Shown piece by piece: positions 15,746-22,409 of a DNA stretch of 31,360 nucleotides. The DNA comes from CAZMVY01 sp964617875 (GTDB taxonomy: Bacteria > Planctomycetota > Phycisphaerae > UBA1845 > PWPN01): positions 1 through 31,360 of the forward strand of contig CAZUAI010000064.1 in assembly GCA_964617875.1 (NCBI GenBank), in the 5' to 3' direction. The notes below the pieces were generated by a model. The model did no database searches, was not told the DNA's origin, and saw nothing but the letters and a program-made list of their open reading frames with translations. A program made the translations under genes and the position numbers. Numbering within the stretch: position 1 is the stretch's first letter; each line of letters begins with the position of its first letter.

Positions 15746-16729
15746 ATGAGGCAGTCCAGCATCCTGTGGCTCGTCGTTGCGCTCGGCGTCGCCGGCACAG
15801 TCGCGATCCGCATCGCGCGGCAGCGGATCGACGCCGACCTCGCCCTGCCCACGACGCCGCCGCCGGCCTCCTCGCCCGCCGTCGCGATGCCGGCGGCGCG
15901 TGACTACGTCGCCGACCCCATCGTGGACCCGGCCGAACGAAACAACGGCCCCACGCGGATCGTGTCGATGGCCCCCAGCCTCACCGAGACGTGCTGCGCC
16001 CTGGGGCTGCGAGACCGCCTCGTCGGCCGTACGCAATACTGCGTCAACCCCCCCGCCGTCCGCTCCGTGCCCGTGATCGGCGGCCTGGTCGATCCCAACC
16101 TCGAAATGCTCATCTCGATCAAACCCGACATCATCCTCATCACGAAGAACAGCGCGCGGCTTCGCGATCAGCTCGCCCAGCTCAAGCTTCCGTTCGAGGA
16201 GGTCGCCGACGACAGCTTCGAGGGCATCTTCCTCGGCATACGGCGGGTCGGCGAGATCGCCTGCCGTCCGAAGACCGCCGCGGCTCTGATCGAGCGGTTG
16301 CAGGATGAGCTTGCCGCGATCACCGCCCGGGCCCAGACGCGGCACGCCCGGCGCGTCCTGATCGTCGAAGGCAGCCTGCCCGTCCCGCCCGCCCCCGTGT
16401 TCGTCGCCGGCCCGGGGCTCTTCCTGACGAAGCTCCTGTACCGCACCGGCCACCTGAACGCCGCCGAGGCCATCGTGGACCGGAAGTCCGGCGAGCTGTC
16501 GCTCGAGCAGATCGTCACGCTCAACCCGGACGTGATCCTGGAAACGCGGGCGACCGTTGCCCCCGATACGATGGCCGAGGTCTGCCGGGCGTGGGCCTCG
16601 GTCGGAGAGATCCGGGCCATCCGCGATCGTGCCGTCCGGTCGTTCGGCATCGACGCGGACCTCGTCCCGAGCCCGCGGATCAATATCGTGTACGAACAAC
16701 TCGCCCGCGCACTGGCGGATTGGCGTTAG
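15746..16729 (+). CDS. BtuF/FecB-like periplasmic metal-chelate or cobalamin-binding protein
   Basis: 327 residues. An N-terminal membrane segment (about 5-21) has no obvious cleavage or lipobox cysteine, so the protein may be membrane-anchored. The class III solute-binding fold is plain: RIVSMAPSLTETCCALGLRD, VGRTQYCVNPP, GGLVDPNLEMLISIKPDIIL, a long linking helix (CRPKTAAALIERLQDELAAI), then LSLEQIVTLNPDVILE. It delivers cobalamin, haem or a ferric siderophore to the ABC transporter encoded next. The pattern VGRTQYCVNPP is BtuF-like, but the substrate is not proved. The next gene begins 3 nt after the stop. The start is supported by the TACAAT box 7 nt upstream. Confidence 0.85.
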   Translation: MRQSSILWLVVALGVAGTVAIRIARQRIDADLALPTTPPPASSPAVAMPAARDYVADPIVDPAERNNGPTRIVSMAPSLTETCCALGLRDRLVGRTQYCVNPPAVRSVPVIGGLVDPNLEMLISIKPDIILITKNSARLRDQLAQLKLPFEEVADDSFEGIFLGIRRVGEIACRPKTAAALIERLQDELAAITARAQTRHARRVLIVEGSLPVPPAPVFVAGPGLFLTKLLYRTGHLNAAEAIVDRKSGELSLEQIVTLNPDVILETRATVAPDTMAEVCRAWASVGEIRAIRDRAVRSFGIDADLVPSPRINIVYEQLARALADWR

Positions 16730-16732
16730 CTC

Positions 16733-17503
<771 letters not shown>

Positions 17504-17519
17504 AGTGAATAACAGGGTG

Positions 17520-17541
17520 CCCCATCGCTTCAGCGGTGGGG
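17520..17541. repeat. Palindromic element 1 between ATPase and permease genes
   Basis: CCCCATCGCT (17520-17529) and AGCGGTGGGG (17532-17541) form a near-perfect 10-bp stem (one G-T pair). It starts 17 nt past the ATPase stop and is similar in style to dispersed 'GCTTCAGC' palindromes of planctomycetes. Confidence 0.55.
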
Positions 17542-17556
17542 GCGCGAATCGGGTAG

Positions 17557-17608
17557 GGTGGGCGGCTCTCCGGGACCGCGTACTCGCGGTCACGGGGGTT
17601 CGCCCACC
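17557..17608. repeat. Palindromic element 2: nested cruciform
   Basis: Outer arms GGTGGGCG (17557-17564) and CGCCCACC (17601-17608) enclose an inner hairpin ACCGCG-TACT-CGCGGT (17575-17590). Both stems are perfect. It lies 54 nt upstream of the permease start. Confidence 0.6.
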
Positions 17609-17662
17609 TGTTGAGCGCGGACTGGGCTGGCAGCCGCGCCCTTCGTCGAGCGGAATGGTTCG

Positions 17663-18634
17663 GTGAGCAGAGTTCGAATCACCTTCGTCGCCCTCGCACT
17701 GCTCTTCGCAACGACTCTGGTCGTCGCGCCGTGGATCGGCTGGCCCGGCGCGGATGCGGCGCGCGTGCTCTGGACGCTCCGCGTCCCGCGGGTGTGCATG
17801 GCTCTGCTGGCCGGCGCGGGGCTCGCCGTCGCCGGCGCGATGTTCCAGGCGCTCTTCCGCAACGCCCTCGCCGACCCGTTCACGCTCGGTGTCTCCAGCG
17901 GCGCGTCGCTGGCGGCCGCGTACGCGATGCTCCACGGCGTCACGGGGCTTCTCTTCGGCGTGTCGAAGCTGAGTCTGGCCGCCCTGGCCGGCGCCGTCGT
18001 GTGCGTCCTCATCGTCTACGGCATCACCCGGCTCAAGCAGGGCTTCTCCACCGGCACGCTGCTCCTGGCCGGCGTGACGATCGGCTTCGTCAGTTCCGCC
18101 CTGATCGTCCTGGCGATGTTCCGCGCCGACCAGCACGACATCCAGGCGATCATCAAGTGGCTGATGGGCTCCTGCGAGGTCGCCAGCCTTGACCCGGCCC
18201 TCGACGCCTTCGTCTTTGTCCTCGTCGGCACGGCCATCGCCCTCTACTCGCACCGCGACCTCGACCTGCTGATGATGGGCGAGATGGTCGCCGCCGCCCG
18301 GGGCGTCTCTGTCCGCCGGGCCCGGCGCCGTGTCTACCTCGGTGCCTCGCTCATCACCGCAGGGATCGTCGCCCAGTGCGGGCCGATCGGCTTCGTTGGG
18401 CTGTTGATCCCGCACATCATGCGATTCCTGGTGGGCCCGACGCACCGTCGGCTTCTCCCCGCGTGCATGCTGGGCGGGGCAATCTTCCTCCCGCTTTGCG
18501 ACGCGATCGCACGCACCGGCGTGCTGGTGGGCTCGTCGCGCCAGCTGCCCGTCGGTGTCCTCACCAACCTGGTCGGCGGCGCGTTCTTTCTCTACCTCCT
18601 GTTACGGCGAAGCGAGGAAAGCCCGATTCTCTGA
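17663..18634 (+). CDS. FecCD/BtuC-family ABC transporter permease
   Basis: 323-residue inner-membrane permease. It has about eight to ten hydrophobic segments and the FecCD family marks LRVPRVCMALLAGAGLAVAG, FRNALADPFTLGVSSGAS, ARGVSVRRARR (ATPase-contact loop) and GPIGFVGLLIPHIMRFLVGP. It forms the channel for the cobalamin- or siderophore-type substrate. The start is GTG at 17663 (SRVRITF), with only a weak GCGGAA upstream. It ends just before a long non-coding repeat region; no terminator with a T-run is seen. Confidence 0.9.
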   Translation: MSRVRITFVALALLFATTLVVAPWIGWPGADAARVLWTLRVPRVCMALLAGAGLAVAGAMFQALFRNALADPFTLGVSSGASLAAAYAMLHGVTGLLFGVSKLSLAALAGAVVCVLIVYGITRLKQGFSTGTLLLAGVTIGFVSSALIVLAMFRADQHDIQAIIKWLMGSCEVASLDPALDAFVFVLVGTAIALYSHRDLDLLMMGEMVAAARGVSVRRARRRVYLGASLITAGIVAQCGPIGFVGLLIPHIMRFLVGPTHRRLLPACMLGGAIFLPLCDAIARTGVLVGSSRQLPVGVLTNLVGGAFFLYLLLRRSEESPIL

Positions 18635-18698
18635 CCCCCCCGTCGGCATTGCGACAGCAGGGCCATTCCGCATCACGATGCCGGCGCGCACAAAAAAC

Positions 18699-19030
18699 CC
18701 AGGCGAGAGCTGCTCTTGGAGCAACCCAAGCCTGGGAGGGAGAGAGAGAGCTCCTTGGCAACGGGNNNNNNNNNNNNNNNNNNNNNNNNNNNNNNNNNNN
18801 NNNNNNNNNNNNNNNNNNNNNNNNNNNNNNNNNNNNNNNNNNNNNNNNNNNNNNNNNNNNNNNNNGCCAGGCGAGGGTTGCTCTTGGAGCAACCCAAGCC
18901 TGGGAGGGAGAGAGAGAGCTCCTTGGCAACGGGGCCCGCCTTTCGGCGAAGCCGCCTTTCCGTCCGTCGCCAGGCGAGGGTTGCTCTTGGAGCAACCCAA
19001 GCCTGGGAGGGAGAGAGAGAGCTTTATGGC
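18699..19030. repeat. 103-bp tandem repeat array with nested hairpin, interrupted by assembly gap
   Basis: Three copies are visible: one before the gap (from 18699), one complete (18866-18968) and a last, partial one (18969 to about 19030). The period is 103 bp, so coding frames shift from copy to copy. Each unit begins with a nested palindrome. CCAGGC and GCCTGG form the outer stem, with a 2x2 internal loop. GGGTTGCTC and GAGCAACCC form the inner 9-bp stem around a TTG loop. A purine-rich GGGAGGGAGAGAGAG tract and a TTGGCAACGGGG/CGCCTTTCGGCG segment follow. The first copy has two changes in the inner stem that do not compensate each other. The array lies between convergent genes (permease + and small gene -). 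Confidence 0.85.
18766..18865. other. Assembly gap (100 N)
   Basis: Exactly 100 unknown bases, the usual placeholder for a scaffold gap of unknown length. It falls inside the tandem repeat, which probably broke the assembly; the true copy number is therefore unknown. Confidence 0.98.
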
Positions 19031-19045
19031 CTCCGAGAGCCCTGG

Positions 19046-19078
19046 CTTTTCCCCGTGCTTTTCCCGGGTACTTTTCCC
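19046..19078. repeat. Three short direct repeats CTTTTCCC
   Basis: CTTTTCCC occurs at 19046, 19058 and 19071, spaced 12 and 13 bp. On the - strand this reads as three GGGAAAAG motifs downstream of the small gene at 19186-19536. The function is unknown. Confidence 0.45.
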
Positions 19079-19185
19079 CCCTGGGCCACTCGAACTCATC
19101 CTCGGACGTCCCTCACGCCTGAGGACGGCGTTTTCCTCCTCCGATCCTTGCGACCCCTCCTGTTCGCCTGCTATCCCACCACCCG

Positions 19186-19536
19186 TCAGTGGCTTTGCCT
19201 CTCCGGGCTTGTCGCCTCCGCTGTGGCCGCGTCCTCAACCCTCTGGAGCCGGCTCACCGGCACGATCAACGGGCTCAGCACGCCATCCACATCGACGATC
19301 GCAAAGTGGTTTCTCTTTTCCCCGTAGTCGCTAAAGAACACCACTTTGCCGGAAACCTCCAGGCTCGACGTCATCTGGGCCAATATCTGCTGCAGATCAG
19401 GACAAACCGCTTCACCCAACCTGAACGACACTTTGGCCCCGGACTTCGGCGAGGACTCGATCACGAGAACCTCCAATTCCCCTCCGCCGCACTTGGTGAG
19501 CAATCGCTGTGCCAAAGCCAACGAACCCGGGAGCAC
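19186..19536 (-). CDS. Small orphan protein of unknown function (116 aa)
   Basis: 116 residues from a GTG start. The composition looks like a real soluble alpha/beta protein: GELEVLVIESSPKSGAKVSF, then LGEAVCPDLQQILAQMTSSL, VSGKVVFFSDYGEKRNHFAI, DVDGVLSPLIVPVSRL. There are no motifs I can tie to a function, no signal peptide and no membrane segment. Base composition is less GC-rich than in the neighbours. The start is uncertain: no ATG exists in this frame up to the stop near 19570, and no clear Shine-Dalgarno is seen. It is preceded by about 420 nt of untranslated sequence from a good promoter at 19963-19991. It stands alone between the repeat array and the regulators. Confidence 0.6.
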   Translation of the reverse strand: MLPGSLALAQRLLTKCGGGELEVLVIESSPKSGAKVSFRLGEAVCPDLQQILAQMTSSLEVSGKVVFFSDYGEKRNHFAIVDVDGVLSPLIVPVSRLQRVEDAATAEATSPERQSH

Positions 19537-19956
19537 ATGACTGTTTTGTCCCCAAGTCGCTCCCCGAACCTAAGTTGCGCGCGACACCCACCGTACTCTC
19601 GCTGATCCTCGCTCGGCCGGCCTGTGAAACCGATTTCCTCCCGTGTCTCTCAGTCGCCCGGGCGGGAACCCGCCGCACGCCCACAAATCAGCGGCAAACC
19701 CGCACCCGGGCCAACCCGGCCCAGCCCCGATGCAATGGGAAACGCATTTCCCACCGTTGCACCGGGATGCACACCCGAACACGCAAGCAATGCGCCCTCG
19801 ACTCGAACGCCGCCAAAACCCGGCGACCGATCCGTCGAGAACCACCCTGCTCTCTGCCACTACCCAAGAAACCGATTCGCCCAACGATGTGGGCTTTTCC
19901 CTTTCGTTGCCACGGCCCCTCAGCCGACCGGCAACCCGCGGGTCCTCCAACCCTCG
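19537..19956 (-). other. Long predicted leader or non-coding transcript upstream of the orphan gene
   Basis: If transcription starts near 19956, about 420 nt precede the GTG at 19536. I see no convincing gene here. Palindromes include TGGGAAA/TTTCCCA (19736-19742 and 19747-19753, loop of 4) and, on the + strand, GCCCA/TGGGC followed by TTTTCCCTTT (19879-19894). No match to RNase P, tmRNA, SRP or 6S RNA was recognised by eye. Confidence 0.35.
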
Positions 19957-19962
19957 AGTCCT

Positions 19963-19991
19963 AGAATAACGCGCCTTTGTTGAATTTGCAA
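19963..19991 (-). promoter_or_regulatory. Sigma-70-type promoter upstream of the orphan gene
   Basis: On the - strand, TTGCAA (19986-19991), a 17-bp spacer and TATTCT (19963-19968). The spacing is optimal and the region is locally AT-rich. It reads away from the XRE-S24 gene end toward the small gene at 19186-19536. Confidence 0.55.
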
Positions 19992-20100
19992 GATGGTTGT
20001 GCAGTTTTTTTCCGGGCATCGCCCCGCAACCCCCTCTCTCCAATATCCGCCCAACTATCCACAATTTCCTGTCAAAAATGACCTTACACGAGTGCCGTCA

Positions 20101-20763
20101 TCACAGTTCGCGACTGACCAGGGCCACGACCACCCCTTGAATGGAAAAATCCATACTCTCGTCTATCACAATCGGCGGGATCCCCGGATTATCGCCACGC
20201 AGGACCACCTGCGGCGAGCCCGAGCGGTGCTCCACCAGCACCCGCTTCAGCGTCGGCTCGCGATTCACGAGACACGCGCAGATTCGCCCCTGCACGTGCT
20301 CCGGGTTGACCTCCGGGCGGTAGTGAACCAGCACGATGTCGCCCGGCTTCAAGGTGGGTTCCATCGAGTCGTACGACAGGCGCAGGCAATACCGGTCGGC
20401 CGCCCACTGGTGGCGGAGCACGGGGAACACATCGGGCTGTTCCTGTGTCGCGAGGGAAGGCGCACCCGCGGGGATCGAGCCAAAGAGCGGCAGGTCGCGA
20501 GTCTCGAGCGGCTGCGGGGCATCATGCTCGATGCCGTCGCCGATCAGCAACGCCACAGGCACACCCATCGACTCGGCCAGATTCCGAACAACGGCGGTCG
20601 AGGGGTTGCGCCGGCCGCGTTCAATCTCACTCAGATAGCCCTGGTTGATGGCCGCCCGCTGCGCCAGAGCCGCCTGTGTCAGGCCCAGTCGCTGACGATG
20701 AAAGCGGACGCGAGAACTGACAGGCGCGCCGGCGGGAAGCGGATACGGCAGGTCCACGGCCAT
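20101..20763 (-). CDS. XRE-family HTH repressor with S24 (LexA/CI-like) self-cleavage domain
   Basis: 220 residues. Residues about 16-72 form a helix-turn-helix (RQRLGLTQAALAQRAAINQGY, shown here by its features: LTQAALAQ, QGYLSEIERG). Residues about 92-218 form an S24 peptidase-like domain. The Ala99-Gly100 cleavage site is in GSIPAGAP, the nucleophile Ser133 in YDSMEP, and the base Lys173 in PTLKRV. All three elements needed for RecA-stimulated self-cleavage are present, as in LexA, CI and related SOS-type repressors. No phage genes are next to it, so it may control local or distant targets. The ATG at 20763 is only 7 nt from a strong promoter (TTGACA-18-CATACT) with no ribosome site, so it is probably leaderless. 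Rrf2 lies 100 nt upstream on the same strand. Confidence 0.88.
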   Translation of the reverse strand: MAVDLPYPLPAGAPVSSRVRFHRQRLGLTQAALAQRAAINQGYLSEIERGRRNPSTAVVRNLAESMGVPVALLIGDGIEHDAPQPLETRDLPLFGSIPAGAPSLATQEQPDVFPVLRHQWAADRYCLRLSYDSMEPTLKPGDIVLVHYRPEVNPEHVQGRICACLVNREPTLKRVLVEHRSGSPQVVLRGDNPGIPPIVIDESMDFSIQGVVVALVSREL

Positions 20764-20770
20764 GTGACGC

Positions 20771-20800
20771 AGTATGCCGGTGCGACGACGGGGCTGTCAA
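20771..20800 (-). promoter_or_regulatory. Strong promoter abutting the XRE-S24 start
   Basis: TTGACA (20795-20800), 18-bp spacer, CATACT (20771-20776), then 7 nt to the ATG at 20763. The -35 is a perfect consensus. It predicts a leaderless repressor mRNA. Confidence 0.7.
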
Positions 20801-20863
20801 TGCAACGCCCGCCGACGCAATCCAACGACACCGCCGCGTGCCTGCGACGCCGGAACGGCCGCG

Positions 20864-21304
20864 TTACGAAGAGGTGCCGACCGGAGCCGCAGTACGAAAC
20901 GATTCCTCAAGAAGGTCCGACAAGTGCACCTGCTCGAGCACGTCCTGCGCCTGTGCCATTGCTCGCGTCAGGGACTCGCCGAACACGCGTTTGAGCTTCG
21001 CCGGCGCCGTCGGCGGAAGGGCAAGGTCCGTGCTGCTCCAGGCGCCCACGGCCTGCAGAATCTCATACACGGAGATGCTCTGGGGCTCCCGCGCCAACTG
21101 GAACCCGCCGCGCGGCCCCCGATCGGACCGCAGCAACCCGGCGCGCGCGAGGGCGCTGAGCACCTTCGCGGTGTACGCCGTCGGCAGACCCAGGCGGGTC
21201 GCCACATCCGCCGCCTGCACTTCCGTCGGCGGCTCGCCGGCGCGTCGCTCAGCGATATCCGCCATCGCCATCAGGGCATACGAAACCGCTTTGTTACGAA
21301 CCAT
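20864..21304 (-). CDS. Rrf2-family transcriptional regulator, cysteine-free
   Basis: 146 residues. It starts MVRNKAVSYALMAMADIAER, the usual Rrf2 winged-helix opening, then VATRLGLPTAYTAKVLSALARAG (recognition helix region) and GPRGGFQLAREPQSISVYEIL (wing and dimer helix). Iron-sulfur sensors of this family (IscR, NsrR, RirA) carry three clustered cysteines; here none are present, so it cannot hold such a cluster in the usual way and may be of the CymR-like, non-cluster type. ATG 21304 was chosen because AAAGGA (21313-21318) is 8 nt upstream and similarity begins there; a longer form from 21364 is possible. A TACAAT box at 21467-21472 could supply its transcript. Confidence 0.85.
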   Translation of the reverse strand: MVRNKAVSYALMAMADIAERRAGEPPTEVQAADVATRLGLPTAYTAKVLSALARAGLLRSDRGPRGGFQLAREPQSISVYEILQAVGAWSSTDLALPPTAPAKLKRVFGESLTRAMAQAQDVLEQVHLSDLLEESFRTAAPVGTSS

Positions 21305-21466
21305 GGCATCGATCCTTTCGCTGGTGCGAGCATCCAGATGCTCGACACCCTGTAACTCCGACATTCAACTCGCGGACACGGCCGCGAGAGCCTCGACCCG
21401 CGACAATTCCGCGACGCTCGTTCGAGAAATCCGCGGAACTTGATCAGGGGTTCTGCCCTCTCCACT

Positions 21467-21472
21467 ATTGTA
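21467..21472 (-). promoter_or_regulatory. -10 box (TACAAT) for the Rrf2 gene
   Basis: TACAAT on the - strand, about 160 nt upstream of the ATG at 21304. No convincing -35. The leader would include a CTCGCG/CGCGAG hairpin (21369-21388). Confidence 0.35.
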
Positions 21473-21503
21473 GCATCACCGATGGTACGAGTCGCGAAAG
21501 CAA

Positions 21504-21533
21504 TTGGCAATACCCGCAAAATCGTCGTATGCT
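21504..21533 (+). promoter_or_regulatory. Candidate promoter for the kinase-like gene
   Basis: TTGGCA (21504-21509), 18-bp spacer, TATGCT (21528-21533), about 44 nt before the ATG at 21578. It is divergent from the Rrf2 promoter about 30 bp away. Confidence 0.45.
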
Positions 21534-21577
21534 CGCAGAGTACGTGACCGTCCCGCGGATAGCCTGGGTTCGACAGC

Positions 21578-22390
21578 ATGGGTGGCATTGGTAAACACAG
21601 TTGGCTAAAGGCTTTAGGCCCGGAAGACCTTCCGGATGAGTTGCTCGTCGGTATGGTCCGATATCGTCGCGTCGAGACGCTCAAGCACGACTTCTTTGCT
21701 GCGACCGGCCTCTATGCCCTTGACGAACTCACCGCAAGCGACACTGCCAACCCCGTCGCTCCGGCTAAGGTGATTCTCAAACTCGGCCGAACGGCGGACC
21801 TGTTCGGTCTGCCGATGCGCCCCGTCGGGCGGTGGCTTGCGCAGCGTGAGGCGCGTCACTATGCCGCGTTACAAGGCATCGCGGGCGTGCCGGCCTATCT
21901 CGGCCTGTGGCGCGACCACGGGCTCATTCACGAATACATCGAGGGACATCCGCTTCGCCGTCACGAATGGGTCAACGATGATTTTTTCCCGCGGCTCGCC
22001 GCGCTGTTGCGAACGCTCCACGAACGCGACATGGCCTATGTCGACCTCGAGAAGCGGGAAAACATCCTCGTGGGTGACGACGGCGCCCCCTACCTGATCG
22101 ACTTCCAGATCAGCCTGTCGCTCGCGGCGCGGCGATGGCGGACCAACCCTTTCGCGCAGTTCGTCCTGCGAAAGCTGAAGGAGAGCGACGAGTACCACCT
22201 GCTCAAGCACTGGCGGCGTCATCGACCGGACCAACTGACGCCGCAGCAGATCGAAGCGTCTCTCCGGCGCCCGCTCCACATCGACCTGCACCGCGTGCTG
22301 TTCCGCCCGTGGACGCTGCTGCGCCGTCAAACGCTCAAGCGGCTGCACGGCGGCGACTGGGCGCCCCGCGAGGGCGGCCGGGTGTCGTGA
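21578..22390 (+). CDS. Small protein-kinase-fold protein (RIO/Kdo-kinase-like)
   Basis: 270 residues with a minimal kinase fold. Possible ATP lysine Lys68 (KVILKLGRT), helix-C glutamate near 91 (REARHYAAL), hinge region LIHEYIEGHPL, catalytic loop YVDLEKRENILV with Asp156 and Asn162, and metal-binding LIDFQ with Asp175 in place of DFG. The loop YVDxxKxxN is closer to the lipopolysaccharide/Kdo kinase and RIO-like groups than to Hanks-type Ser/Thr kinases. The C-terminal 70 residues are basic and helical. No membrane segment is seen. The substrate is unknown. The start at 21578 lacks a Shine-Dalgarno; Met26 (21653) is an alternative. It converges with pgi, ends 19 nt apart. Confidence 0.75.
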   Translation: MGGIGKHSWLKALGPEDLPDELLVGMVRYRRVETLKHDFFAATGLYALDELTASDTANPVAPAKVILKLGRTADLFGLPMRPVGRWLAQREARHYAALQGIAGVPAYLGLWRDHGLIHEYIEGHPLRRHEWVNDDFFPRLAALLRTLHERDMAYVDLEKRENILVGDDGAPYLIDFQISLSLAARRWRTNPFAQFVLRKLKESDEYHLLKHWRRHRPDQLTPQQIEASLRRPLHIDLHRVLFRPWTLLRRQTLKRLHGGDWAPREGGRVS

Positions 22391-22409
22391 ACGTGCCGCG
22401 GCTTCCCTC

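Noticed and set aside
18699..19030. CRISPR array
   Set aside because: Whole 103-bp units repeat, including what would be spacers; there is no alternation of short repeats and unique spacers and no cas genes.
19879..19898. + strand terminator GCCCA/TGGGC followed by TTTT
   Set aside because: A 5-bp stem only, and no + strand gene ends within 1 kb; kept only as a note in the leader entry.
20055..20063. DnaA box-like CTATCCACA
   Set aside because: A single site with one mismatch, no cluster, no AT-rich unwinding region and no dnaA/dnaN nearby.
21271..21461. Leaderless small gene directly after the TACAAT at 21467-21472 on the - strand
   Set aside because: The only nearby start is a GTG 1 nt from the -10 box, in a frame that overlaps the Rrf2 gene out of frame and shows no protein-like pattern.
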